64,000 nt of DNA from Streptomyces sp. NBC_01231 (GTDB lineage Bacteria > Actinomycetota > Actinomycetes > Streptomycetales > Streptomycetaceae): positions 8,556,001 to 8,620,000 of the forward strand of contig CP108521.1 in the NCBI GenBank assembly GCA_035999765.1, written 5' to 3'. How positions within the stretch are numbered: the first letter of the stretch is position 1; every line of letters starts with the position of its first letter. A program made the position numbers and the translations under genes. Under the pieces are notes generated by a model. That model worked only from the letters and a program-made list of their open reading frames with translations, did no database searches and was not told the DNA's origin. Of this stretch, positions 1-9,356 are shown one piece after another.

Positions 1-200
1 GCATTCCGCCGAGCGGGGCGGGCACGAACGCGGTGCGGAAACCGCGGTCGTCGAGCAGCCGCTTGGCCTCGGTCGGCACCGGCCGCACTCGTCGGCGGCG
101 AGCAGCGTGGTGTGCCCCAGGAGATTGCCCGGGCCGAACAGCGGGACGAAGCGCCGCTCGGGATCGACGACGTCGGGCGCGGTCCGGTTCCGGGGACACC
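1..200 (-). pseudogene. Frameshifted N-terminal fragment of an acyl-CoA dehydrogenase-like gene
   Basis: Reading the minus strand from about 200 toward 1, one frame gives a stretch including LLGHTTLLAADE and, one base later, another frame continues with PTEAKRLLDDRGF and FVPAPLGGM. Joined, these resemble the N-terminal helical region of Streptomyces acyl-CoA dehydrogenases (pattern ...LLAADERG.. followed by ..LLD..G...FVP..LGG). The switch falls near position 85, where a single missing C would explain it, so this is either a real frameshift or a sequencing error. The gene leaves the window at its left end and no clear start codon is visible. The family assignment rests on a remembered pattern only. 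Confidence 0.35.
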
Positions 201-260
201 GGGACCCCGGACGTTCGCCGGGACGCGGCGAGCGGACGGCCTCGGTGGCCCAGGGCAGCC

Positions 261-1100
261 TCAGGCGGCGGTCGTCCGGCTGATCAGTCGGGCACCGGTG
301 CGGCTGTGGGATGTGCCGAAGCTGCGGTGGTCGACAAACTCCTCGCCGGAGAGCACCGCCTGGTGCAGCCGCTTGAGCCGTTGTGAGGGTTCCAGGCCCA
401 GTTCCTTCACCAGGGCCGAGCGCAAACGCTGGTAGGACTCCAGGGCCCGCCACGCGCCGCCGGACCGGTACAGGGCCGTCATGAGTTGCGCGCAGAACGT
501 CTCCTGCATGGGGTGCTGGGTGGCCAGCACGGAGAGTTCCGGGACGAGTTCGCCATGGCGCCCGAGTCGGAGGTCCGCGTCGATCCGGCGCTCCAGGACG
601 GTCATCCGCTTCTCCTCCAGTCGGACGACGTCCAGCTCCAGCACACGGCCCACCTTCACATCCATCAGCGCGGGCCCGCGCCACAGCCCGAGGGCCTGGC
701 TGAAGAATCGGGAGGCCGTGAGGTCGTCACCCGCCTCGAAGGCGCTGTCTCCCGAGGCGGCCAGCTTCTCGAATCCCCATGCGTCCATCTGCTCGGGCCG
801 GGCCCGCAGGAGGTACCCACCGTGCAGGGTCACCAGGACGTCCTTCGCCTCCACCGCGTCGCACTCCAGGGCGGCGGAGAGCTTGCGGCGCAACTGCAGG
901 ATGTAGGTCTGCAGTGTCGTGACGGCGCTGCGAGGCAGTTCTTCGCCCCAGATCTCCTCCATCAGGGTTGGCGCGGTGACAACACGGTCGGCCTGCAGGG
1001 CAAGGAGTGCCAGGATCTGTCGGGGTTTGGTAGCACTGGGGGCGAACGACGACTGTCCGTAGGTAGCTGTGAACGGCCCCAGAACCGTGATGTCCGTCAT
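261..1100 (-). CDS. SARP-family transcriptional activator
   Basis: A 279-residue protein starting MTDITVLGPF. It has the two-part SARP layout: an N-terminal OmpR-type winged-helix DNA-binding domain (about 1-95, with TKPRQILALLAL, WGEELP and LQTYILQLRRKL) and a bacterial transcriptional activation domain (about 100-250, with FEKLAASGDSAFEAGD, LWRGPAL and ALYRSGGAWRALESYQRLR). Length fits small SARPs of the ActII-ORF4/RedD class, with no NB-ARC or TPR extension. The ATG at 1100 is preferred over upstream in-frame starts because GAGGA lies just before it and SARPs usually begin right at the winged-helix domain. Such proteins activate antibiotic clusters by binding direct heptamer repeats near the -35 region. 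The target here is not shown; the two neighbouring clusters are candidates by position. Confidence 0.88.
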   Translation of the reverse strand: MTDITVLGPFTATYGQSSFAPSATKPRQILALLALQADRVVTAPTLMEEIWGEELPRSAVTTLQTYILQLRRKLSAALECDAVEAKDVLVTLHGGYLLRARPEQMDAWGFEKLAASGDSAFEAGDDLTASRFFSQALGLWRGPALMDVKVGRVLELDVVRLEEKRMTVLERRIDADLRLGRHGELVPELSVLATQHPMQETFCAQLMTALYRSGGAWRALESYQRLRSALVKELGLEPSQRLKRLHQAVLSGEEFVDHRSFGTSHSRTGARLISRTTAA

Positions 1101-1458
1101 TCGAGTCCTCTGCTGTCTTGGGAACCCCCCGCGCCTTGAAGACTGGCAGGACCGTGCCGTGGGGCCCAGTGATCCATTCACGAATTTGCACATGAAGATG
1201 TCATGTCATGCCTCAACCGGCCGAGTCGAGCGGCCTCGGGACGGCCTGTGCCCGCGGGCCGAACGGTATCTGGTCCAGGGCTCCGGCGTGGTCATGTGGC
1301 GCCAGGTCCATGACGGTCTGTCGGGCGGCGGCCCCGGGAACAAGACCAGACACGGCTTCCAAGATCGCGTCATCGTTGATACGGCCTGTCCTGGCGGTCG
1401 TCCTCGGCTGACCGCTCGTGCGGTACTGGCCGGGGCAGCCTCGCAGTTGGTGCGTTGA
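1101..1458. other. Gap with one start-less minus-strand reading frame
   Basis: No supported gene. On the minus strand a frame ending at 1213 reads codingly over about 65 codons (fragments DDAILEAVSGLVPGAAARQ and APHDHAGALDQIPFG) but I find no start codon with a ribosome binding site and recognise no family. It may be the tail of a lost gene next to the IS5 relic. The SARP promoter must also lie in this stretch. Confidence 0.3.
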
Positions 1459-2216
1459 GTGGGAATGGGTGGAGCGATCTCAGCGGATGAGTCGAAGCAA
1501 ATCGAGCCGGTCTCCGGGTTGACCGAGGTGCAGTTCGCCAGGCTGGTGGCGTTGGTGCGGCGCCGTGGCGATGACGTTCAACGAGGCCGTCCCTGGCGTC
1601 TTCGGCGTCTTCCGCTGGAGGACCGGGTGCTGGTGGTCCCGACGTACTGGCGCACGAACCTCACGTTGCGGCAGGTGGCACCGTTGTTCGGGTCTCAGAG
1701 TCCGTGGCCCACCGCATCCTTGATCGCCTCGCACCCTTGCTGGCGATCTCGTCTGCGCGCCGGCCGCGTAAGGACACCGTCTACATCGTCGACAGCACCC
1801 TGGAGCCCACCCGCGGCCGCAGGGCCTGCCGCGGAGCCCCGGTCATCGCCGACGGCAGCTCCCAGGGCACCGGCCTGCTCATCCCACACCGCAGACGACG
1901 TGCCCAGACGCATCTCAGCCCGCAGCAGGAAGCGGAGAACACCATCCATCGCCGGGCCCGAGCCCGGGTCGAACACGCTCTGCCCCGGCGGAAGAACGGG
2001 AAGATCCTGCGCGACTGCCGCCTCAAAGGCAACGGCGTTCACCAGGCAATGCTCGGCATCGCCCGACTGCACAACCTGGCCCTCACCGGAAAACTCACAC
2101 CCCACACGGGACGACCTCTAGCCACGCGCCGCCGCGACATGTGGCACTTCTCGGCCTCGGGTGATCACAAACCGGACGCCATCCGACTATGCCGAAACCC
2201 TGATCCCCTTCATTAA
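1459..2216 (+). mobile_element. Inactivated IS5-family transposase relic
   Basis: Two reading frames together spell most of a Streptomyces IS5-type DDE transposase. The first frame (from 1459) gives GLTEVQFARLVALVRRRG, then YWRTNLTLRQVAPLFG. After a shift near 1700 the second frame gives AHRILDRLAPLLA, KDTVYIVDSTLEPTRG, TGLLIPHRRRR, RARVEHALPR, GKILRDCRLKGNG and HQAMLGIARLHNLAL, ending at 2216. Compared with the family layout, roughly 60 residues between the first catalytic Asp region (IVDSTL) and the YPGTGL-like segment are missing, together with expected active-site residues. With a frameshift and an internal deletion this copy cannot encode an active enzyme. I could not identify terminal inverted repeats or a target duplication. 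Confidence 0.8.
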
Positions 2217-2944
2217 GTGTTCATCGGAGTGAGATCTGTTCACGAAAGATTTGAGTGCCTTTTAGTTTTCAAGAATCTTGACATGATGGCCAGGTCCGCC
2301 ATCATGGAACCATGAGGCCCTCCCACTCATTGCCCCCCTTGCTTCTGTGTCGCAATTATCCCTGTGTGGCATATCACAGAATCAGGAAACTGTATTCACT
2401 GCTCACCCAGGGGCGGTGCAGTCGGGCAGGGCTCGACGGGTCGGAGAGGGCGTGGGGTGCAGAGACGGCCGACCCTACCGCTCGCGCATGTTCCGCTGTC
2501 ACAGCGGGAGTTGGGGCGCATATGCCGTCGGTGACATGTGCCACGTTCAGGTCTGCCGGGCGGTTATCAACAGACGCGGTGGGGCAGGGATCTGATGCGG
2601 CGAAGCGGAATGCCCGGTCACCGGCGTTCGGGATCTTCCGTACCCAAGGCACAGGGAGGTTGAGGAGGAGGGACGAAGCGCATCCTCGGATTTCGCCTCC
2701 GCGTTATTGCTGTGCTCTAATTCCTTCATTCGCTCGCGAGAATCCACCCATCACCGACTGTCTTCGATGCGACCGCCCCTAAGTGGCCGGAAATGGCATT
2801 CGTATGAAGTGGGTGCAACATTCGGACGGGCGGCGGTCGTCCTGAGGCCCAGTCGGTTACGAAGGCGAGAACTCCTGTATCGCGCGGCACGTTTGAGACA
2901 TGGCCGGTGCCGGACCCAGCGGCCAGCGCTCGTGGGGAGACGAA
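2217..2944. other. Gene-free stretch of lower GC content
   Basis: About 730 bases without a gene I can support. Base composition is visibly lower in G+C than the rest, especially 2217-2420. The open frames here have poor codon bias and no recognisable family. The only structured element is the palindrome at 2282-2306. Confidence 0.5.
2282..2306. promoter_or_regulatory. Perfect 9-bp inverted repeat, candidate operator
   Basis: CATGATGGC (2282-2290) and GCCATCATG (2298-2306) are exact reverse complements separated by 7 bases. A TTGACA-like hexamer overlaps the left arm (2278-2283). A short-armed symmetric site overlapping a possible -35 suggests a dimeric repressor operator, but no gene start follows at a normal distance. 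There is no T-run after it, which argues against a terminator. Confidence 0.35.
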
Positions 2945-3211
2945 ATGTGGGTCGACTTCCGGACCATGACATCCCCACGTACTGGCTGACCCGGATCATC
3001 ACCGTCATCCCGCTTGGGCATCGCCCTCTTCGTGCTCGTGTTCGCCGCTCAGAGGGCCATCACGCGCCGGATGAGTGGCCAACTGCCGGCGATTCCCGGT
3101 GCGCAAGCCGCGGCCTGTCGGACTCTTCTCCGGTACGGCGTCCCCTGGACCCGTATGGCGGGGCCGCCGGACGGTTCGGTCCTGCTGGTCAGCATGCGCG
3201 CCATGTGGTGA
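2945..3211 (+). pseudogene. Frameshifted small membrane protein
   Basis: An ATG at 2945 preceded by GGGGAGACGAA opens MWVDFRTM and then hits a stop near 2987. A second frame continues with DIPTYWLTRIITVIPLG, and a third (from about 3014) with GIALFVLVFAAQRAITRR and QAAACRTLLRYG, ending at 3211. Combined they describe a protein of about 85 residues with one N-terminal membrane helix (WLTRIITVIPLGIALFVLVF) followed by basic residues and a cytoplasmic tail. Two frameshifts would be needed to restore it. I do not recognise the family. The alternative is a short protein starting with TTG at 3014. Confidence 0.4.
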
Positions 3212-3232
3212 CCAGGGGCTACCGATACCCCC

Positions 3233-3748
3233 ATGCCATTCGCAGCCGAGCAGGGATCGGTGCGGTCGGTTCTGACCACGACCGGTCCGGACCCGGCGCT
3301 CGACGTCGTCCTGGTCATCGTGCTGAGGGAAGGCATCACCAACGTCATCAGACACAGCAAGGCCGGGAACCGCCACGTCACGCTCACCGCGTCCGGCAGC
3401 ACCCCGCGACTCTTCATGGTGAGTGACGGCGTCGTTCCGTCCCCGCCGCCGGACTCCCCGGGCGGCCATCGACTGGCCGTTCTCGGCGCCCGCCTGGCGG
3501 AGTTCGGTGGCCGCGCGGACGCGGGCGTTGGCGCGGACGGTCGCTTCCGCCCCGTCGCCGAGGCACCACTGAGGACTTTGCACGGTTGGGCGGCTGTTGC
3601 CGAAAGCAACGGGGGAAGAGCAAGTGCACCGGCGTGGGGCCGGAGCGCACGGAACGAGACGAAAGTACACGACCATGCACACCAGAATCCTGCTCGCCGA
3701 GGAAGTCCACATGGTCCGCGGGGCACTGGCAGCCCTGCTGGACCTTGA
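3233..3748 (+). pseudogene. Truncated sensor histidine kinase (ATPase domain only)
   Basis: The frame carries a HATPase_c core of the NarL/DesK type: REGITNVIRHSKA (N box), DGVVPSPPP where the G1 box is expected, GGHRLAVLGARLAEFGGRAD (G2-like box) and GADGRFR. No membrane region, no HisKA_3 dimerisation domain and no phospho-acceptor His are present upstream, so the kinase is lacking roughly its N-terminal two thirds. After about 3570 the frame no longer resembles the family and overlaps the response regulator. Position directly upstream of a NarL-type regulator is the usual kinase-regulator pairing, so this is the remnant of its partner. Confidence 0.6.
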
Positions 3749-4286
3749 AGCGGATATGCAAGTTGTGGCCTCGGTGAGCTGTGGGAACGACATCGTACCG
3801 ACCGCCCTCGAAACCCGGCCCGACGTAGCCGTGCTCGACATCGATCTCCCCGGCACGGACGGGCTCACCGCGGCGACGGAACTCCACCAGAAACTCCCGA
3901 GCTGCCGCACCCTGATCCTCACCTCCATCGACCGCCCGGGCCTGCTGCGACGCGCGCTGGCCGCCCATGCGCTGGGGTTCCTCCTGAAGGAAGCCCAGCC
4001 GGGCCAGCTCGCCAAGTCGGTGCGCGCGGTCGCCGCCGGTCAGCGCGCGATCGACCCCGAACTACTGCTGGACGCCTGGAACTCCGAGGAGAGTCCCCTC
4101 TCGGCCCGGGAGACAGAGGTCCTGCGACACGCTGCCCGGGGCGCCGACGCCGGCGAGATAGCCAACAGCCTGTGTCTGTCCAAAGGGACCGTGCGGAACT
4201 ACCTGACCTCCGTCGTCTCCAAGCTCGGCGCACGTAACCGCATCGACGCGGTCCGGATCGCCTACGACCAAGGCTGGTTACCCTGA
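3675..4286 (+). CDS. NarL/DesR-type response regulator
   Basis: A 203-residue two-domain regulator. The receiver domain (1-120) has the phospho-acceptor Asp in VAVLDIDLPGTDG, a switch residue in LILTSID and the conserved Lys in GFLLKEA. The LuxR-type helix-turn-helix (about 135-200) reads LSARETEVLRHAARG, EIANSLCLSKGTVRNYL and KLGARNRIDAVRIA. The start at 3675 (MHTRILLAEEVHMVRG) puts the receiver at its normal beginning; longer versions only add low-complexity residues. The N-terminal acidic pair, usually DD or ED, reads EE, which may weaken metal binding. The adjacent kinase is truncated, so phosphorylation would need another donor. A link to the neighbouring cluster is positional only. Confidence 0.85.
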   Translation: MHTRILLAEEVHMVRGALAALLDLEADMQVVASVSCGNDIVPTALETRPDVAVLDIDLPGTDGLTAATELHQKLPSCRTLILTSIDRPGLLRRALAAHALGFLLKEAQPGQLAKSVRAVAAGQRAIDPELLLDAWNSEESPLSARETEVLRHAARGADAGEIANSLCLSKGTVRNYLTSVVSKLGARNRIDAVRIAYDQGWLP

Positions 4287-4647
4287 GCCGGGCGGCTGCG
4301 GGCGTCTCCGCGGTGGACACATCGGCCGGTGCGCAGGCCGCGGTGTTCGCCGCGCCGTGCCTCTGAAGACCTCCTTGATGATCATCCCTTGCACGAGGCC
4401 GATGGTGACAGGACGGCGGCGCTCCTGACGTCGTTGTACGGTGGCGGGCAACGGGGACACCGACGAACGCGCTGGTCAGCGAATACGCAGGGGCTCGCGG
4501 AGATCGTTTCCCGTCGCCGGCTTCCGTCGCTTTCCCCGACCGGTACTTCGGCCGCTCCCGGGCCTTGAACCGTGGCGCCGAGCCGTGCCCCGGGGCGGGC
4601 CCGGAGCCTGGACCGTCACCCATGTCGCGCATTCCCTCCCACCCGAC
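4287..4647. other. Gap between convergent genes, nothing recognised
   Basis: The response regulator (plus) and the ferredoxin gene (minus) converge on this 361-base stretch. I find no supported coding frame and no strong hairpin that would serve as a terminator. Confidence 0.5.
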
Positions 4648-4968
4648 TCATGCCGTGCGGACCGGCTGTCCGGCGACGACCGGGTGGTCGCGCTCGATCA
4701 GACCCAGCTGGCTGGCGCCGCCGGGGGAGCCGAGCTCGTCGAAGAACTCGACGTTCGCCTTGTAGTAGTCCTTCCACTCCTCGGGAGTGTCGTCTTCGTA
4801 GAAGATCGCCTCGACCGGGCAGACCGGCTCACAGGCCCCGCAGTCGACGCATTCGTCCGGGTGGATGTACAAGGCCCGCCGGCCCTCGTAGATGCAGTCG
4901 ACGGGGCACTCCTCGATGCACGCCTTGTCCTTGACGTCGACACAAGGCTGCGCGATGACGTAGGTCAC
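4648..4968 (-). CDS. fdxA: 7Fe-type ferredoxin
   Basis: A 106-residue soluble electron carrier of the FdxA type. The N-terminal half carries two cluster motifs: C-V-D-V-K-D-K-A-C with CIEECPVDC (3Fe-4S, plus one Cys for the second cluster) and CVDCGACEPVCPVEA (4Fe-4S). The acidic C-terminal extension (YEDDTPEEWKDYYKANVEFF) is typical of Streptomyces 7Fe ferredoxins. It is the last gene of the minus-strand run, 51 bases after the oxidoreductase beta subunit. The neighbours suggest that it accepts electrons from the 2-oxoacid oxidoreductase and passes them to the Fe-S enzymes IspG and IspH, and possibly to the cluster's P450s. The family call is secure; the partner assignment is inferred. Confidence 0.9.
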   Translation of the reverse strand: MTYVIAQPCVDVKDKACIEECPVDCIYEGRRALYIHPDECVDCGACEPVCPVEAIFYEDDTPEEWKDYYKANVEFFDELGSPGGASQLGLIERDHPVVAGQPVRTA

Positions 4969-5019
4969 GAAGGCTCCCTCTGTTCATGTGGCTGTCTGTG
5001 GAGGTTGTCGCTGTCGGGC

Positions 5020-5947
<928 letters not shown>

Positions 5948-5958
<11 letters not shown>

Positions 5959-7813
5959 CGGTGGCCTCCAGGTTCTCCTCGATCACGGTGGCCAGCTGTG
6001 CGGCCTTGAACGGCATGCCGGAGACCTGGGTGTGGGAGCGGACGTCCACCAGGAACCGCGCGCGCAGCAGCAGCGCGAGGTGACCGAGGTTCATCTCCGG
6101 CACCAGGACCCGGTCGTACCGGCGCAGCACCGCACCGAGGTTGGCGGGGAAGGGGTTGAGGTGCCGCAGGTGCGCGGTCGCGACCCTGCCGCCGGCGGCG
6201 CGCACCTCGGACACCGCGGCGGTGATCGGGCCGTACGTCGAGCCCCAGCCCAGCACCAGCAGCCGGGCGTCCACCGACGGGTCGTCGACCTCCAGGTCCG
6301 GTACGGCGATGCCGTCCACCTTGGCCTGGCGCAGCCGCACCATGCGGTCGTGGTTGGCGGGGTCGTAGGAGATGTTGCCCGTGCCGTCCTGTTTCTCGAT
6401 GCCTCCGATGCGGTGCTCCAGACCCGGGGTGCCCGGCACCGCCCAGGGGCGGGCCAGGGTCTCGGGGTCGCGCAGGTACGGCCAGAAGGAGCCGTCGGGC
6501 CGGTTCGGAGCGGTGGCGAACTCCACCCGCAGGTCCGGCAGTTCGGCCACGTCGGGGGTGCGCCAGGGCTCGGAGCCGTTGGCCAGGTAGCCGTCGGACA
6601 GCAGGAACACCGGAGTGCGGTACGTCAGGGCGATGCGGGCCGCGTCCAGAGCGGCCGTGAAGCAGTCGGCCGGAGTGGCCGGGGCGAGGACCGGGACCGG
6701 GGCCTCGCCGTTGCGGCCGAACATCGCCTGGAGCAGGTCGGCCTGCTCAGTTTTGGTGGGCAGTCCGGTGGACGGTCCGCCGCGCTGGATGTCGACCACC
6801 AGGAGCGGGAGTTCCAGGGAGACCGCGAGGCCGATGGTCTCCGACTTCAGGGCCACGCCCGGACCGGAGGTGGTGGTCACGCCCAGCGCGCCGCCGAAGG
6901 CCGCGCCCAGGGCCGCGCCGATGCCGGCGATCTCGTCCTCGGCCTGGAAGGTGCGCACCCCGAAGTTCTTGTGCTTGCTCAGCTCGTGCAGGATGTCGCT
7001 GGCCGGGGTGATCGGGTACGAGCCCAGGAACAGCGACAGGCCCGCGCGTTCGGCGGCCGCCACCAGCCCCAGGGACAGGGCCAGGTTTCCGGAGATGTTG
7101 CGATGGCGGCCCGGCGCGAAGGCCCGCTCGGCCGGCGCCACCTCGTAGGAGACGGCGAACGCCTCGGTGGTCTCGCCGTAGTTCCATCCCGCCCGGAAGG
7201 CGGTCACGTTGGCTTCTGCAAGCTCCGGCCGCCGGGCGAACTTGGTGTGCAGGAACCTTTCGGTGCCCTCGGTGGGCCGGTGGTACATCCAGGACAACAG
7301 GCCCAGGGCAAACATGTTCTTCGCCCGCTCCGCGTCCTTGCGGGTGAGCCCCGAGTCCTTCAGCGCCTCCACGGTCAGCGTGGTCAGCGCCACCGGATGC
7401 ACCCGGTACGCCTCCAGTGTGCCGTCGTCCAGCGGGTTGGCGCTCCAGCCCACCTTTGCCAGGGCGCGCCGGGAGAACTCGTCCGTGTCGACGATGATCT
7501 CCGCACCGCGCGGCAGGTCCGCCAGGTTCGCCCTGAGCGCAGCCGGATTCATCGCCACCAGGATGTCCGGCGCGTCACCGGGGGTGAGGATGTCGTGGTC
7601 GGCGAAGTGCAGTTGGAAGGACGACACCCCGGGCAGAGTGCCGGCGGGCGCCCGGATCTCGGCGGGGAAGTTCGGAAGCGTCGACAGGTCGTTGCCGAAG
7701 CCCGCTGTCTCCGCCGTGAACCGGTCGCCCGTCAGCTGCATTCCGTCGCCCGAGTCGCCGGCGAACCGGATCACGACCCGGTCGAGCTGCTTCACCGTGG
7801 GCGGCGTACTCAC
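5948..7813 (-). CDS. korA: 2-oxoacid:ferredoxin oxidoreductase, fused gamma-alpha subunit
   Basis: A 621-residue protein with the gamma domain fused in front of the alpha (pyrimidine-binding) domain, as in actinobacterial KorA. The N-terminal part ([15 protein letters not shown], about 14-28) starts the gamma domain; the alpha part shows [45 protein letters not shown] and the late LGWGSTYGP and RHLNPFP segments. Translation starts at a GTG (7813) overlapping the ispG stop as GTGA, which indicates translational coupling to ispG. That coupling is the best sequence-level hint that its reduced ferredoxin serves IspG and IspH. The exact 2-oxoacid substrate cannot be read from the sequence. Confidence 0.92.
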
Positions 7814-8973
7814 TCGCCCACCACCTTCACGGTCACCTGCTCGGCGGAGGGGTCAGCCTCTTCGTGAGGCATCTGCTCGGCAAGCTTCAAGGCCTCCTCG
7901 ATCAGTGTCTCGACGATTTTCGACTCGGGGACGGTCCTGATGACCTCGCCCTTGACGAAGATCTGGCCCTTGCCGTTGCCGGAAGCGACGCCGAGGTCGG
8001 CCTCGCGGGCCTCGCCAGGGCCGTTGACGACGCAGCCCATCACGGCGACGCGCAGCGGCACTTCCATGCCGTCCAGGCCGGCCGAGACCTCGTCGGCCAG
8101 CTTGTAGACGTCTACCTGGGCGCGGCCGCAGGAGGGGCAGGAGACGATCTCCAGGCGCCGTTGCCTGAGGCCCAGCGACTCCAGGATCTGGATGCCGACC
8201 TTGACCTCCTCGGCGGGTGGGGCACTCAGTGACACGCGGATGGTGTCGCCGATGCCCTCGCTGAGCAGCGCGCCGAACGCGACCGCCGACTTGATCGTGC
8301 CCTGGAACGCCGGGCCCGCCTCCGTGACCCCGAGATGCAGGGGGTAGTCGCTCTTCTCCGCGAGCAGCCGGTAGGCGTTGACCATCACCACCGGGTCGTT
8401 GTGCTTGACGGAGATCTTGATGTCACGGAAGCCGTGCTCCTCGAAGAGGGACGCCTCCCACAACGCCGATTCGACCAGGGCCTCCGGGGTGGCCTTGCCG
8501 TACTTCTGCAGCAGCCGCCTGTCCAGGGAACCGGCGTTGACGCCGATGCGGATCGGCGTGCCGTGATCCTTCGCGGCCCGCGCGATCTCCTTGACCTGGT
8601 CGTCGAACTGCTTGATGTTGCCCGGGTTGACCCGGACCGCCGCGCACCCGGCCTCGATCGCGGCAAACACGTACTTGGGCTGGAAGTGGATGTCCGCGAT
8701 CACCGGGATCTGCGACTTCTTGGCGATCGTGGCCAGGGCGTCCGCGTCGTCCTGAGTCGGGCAGGCCACCCGCACGATCTGGCAGCCGGACGCGGTCAGT
8801 TCGGCGATCTGCTGCAGCGTGGCGCCGATGTCCGATGTACGGGTGGTGGTCATGGACTGGACGGACACCGGGGCGTCCCCGCCCACCGGCACGGGTCCTA
8901 CGTCGATTTGACGGCTGGTACGTCGTTGGGCCAGCCTCGGCGGCACCGTCGGCACTCCGAGTGCGACAGGCAT
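7810..8973 (-). CDS. ispG: 4-hydroxy-3-methylbut-2-enyl diphosphate synthase
   Basis: A 387-residue MEP-pathway enzyme converting MEcPP to HMBPP with a 4Fe-4S cluster. The N-terminal TIM barrel has [17 protein letters not shown] and ADIHFQPKY; the C-terminal cluster domain has the ligands in [11 protein letters not shown] and [11 protein letters not shown]. The ATG at 8973 ([12 protein letters not shown]) is chosen because GGGGGAAACTGTC precedes it and homologues begin here; the longer frame to 9111 runs into relic DNA. It follows dxs after a gap of 383 bases holding an IS110 relic and a tandem repeat, and overlaps the next gene by GTGA. The core genome normally has its own ispG, so this is probably a second copy serving terpenoid supply. 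Confidence 0.95.
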   Translation of the reverse strand: MPVALGVPTVPPRLAQRRTSRQIDVGPVPVGGDAPVSVQSMTTTRTSDIGATLQQIAELTASGCQIVRVACPTQDDADALATIAKKSQIPVIADIHFQPKYVFAAIEAGCAAVRVNPGNIKQFDDQVKEIARAAKDHGTPIRIGVNAGSLDRRLLQKYGKATPEALVESALWEASLFEEHGFRDIKISVKHNDPVVMVNAYRLLAEKSDYPLHLGVTEAGPAFQGTIKSAVAFGALLSEGIGDTIRVSLSAPPAEEVKVGIQILESLGLRQRRLEIVSCPSCGRAQVDVYKLADEVSAGLDGMEVPLRVAVMGCVVNGPGEAREADLGVASGNGKGQIFVKGEVIRTVPESKIVETLIEEALKLAEQMPHEEADPSAEQVTVKVVGE

Positions 8974-9021
8974 GACAGTTTCCCCCAGCATGTCGGCCGG
9001 TCCGGGAGGACCGGGTGTGGC

Positions 9022-9055
9022 TGATGACTGTTTGTCGTTGATGACTGTTTGCCGT
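9022..9055. repeat. Two 17-bp tandem repeats upstream of ispG
   Basis: TGATGACTGTTTGTCGT (9022-9038) is followed directly by TGATGACTGTTTGCCGT (9039-9055), identical at 16 of 17 positions. The pair begins 49 bases upstream of the ispG start. It could be a regulator site or a duplication made during decay of the neighbouring insertion sequence. Confidence 0.5.
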
Positions 9056-9090
9056 TGTTGGCTCGGGAGGAATGACCGCCCGGTTCTCCG

Positions 9091-9326
9091 GTGACGCTCC
9101 GACTCCGTCACCGGGCGGTGGTGGTCGACGCCGACGGCGACGGCGAGACGCCAAGCTCGTCTGCGACCTCGCTCACCAGTTCCACGCCCTCGACGAACGG
9201 ATCACGAACAACGATCGGGAGATCCGCGAGGCCTTTCAGACCGACGACCTGTCCGGCTACCGTGACGCCGGCCGCCACGGTGTGAGCTACCACCGGCCCA
9301 AACGCTGCAACCGGCGCCTGCGGTGA
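9091..9326 (+). mobile_element. IS110-family transposase relic inside the operon
   Basis: On the plus strand, opposite to the operon, one frame reads [39 protein letters not shown] and [12 protein letters not shown] and ends at 9326. These pieces match, in order, the coiled-coil segment and the later transposase_20 part of IS110/IS116-type transposases, with the sequence between them deleted (after [11 protein letters not shown] and after YRDAGR). The N-terminal DEDD catalytic domain is absent. It is therefore a small inactive scar. It lies between dxs and ispG, separating two genes that are otherwise part of a tightly packed run. Confidence 0.7.
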
Positions 9327-9335
9327 CACCATCAT
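9108..9335 (-). CDS. Possible 75-residue small protein over the IS110 relic
   Basis: Starting at 9335 this frame is preceded by an excellent ribosome binding site (AAGGAGGAATCTCA then ATG), 21 bases after the dxs stop, and reads [20 protein letters not shown] at its start. It has no family I recognise, and its third-position G+C is lower than that of the neighbours. It lies antisense to the transposase relic, so the reading frame is probably incidental. The binding site may have originally served ispG before the insertion. Translation of a short peptide from it is still likely on mechanical grounds. Confidence 0.3.
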   Translation of the reverse strand: MMVSPQAPVAAFGPVVAHTVAAGVTVAGQVVGLKGLADLPIVVRDPFVEGVELVSEVADELGVSPSPSASTTTAR

Positions 9336-9356
9336 TGAGATTCCTCCTTGAAGTCC

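Noticed and set aside
9072..9326. Plus-strand frame between dxs and ispG as a functional gene
   Set aside because: Its recognisable pieces match an IS110-type transposase with internal deletions and no catalytic domain, so it was recorded as a relic.
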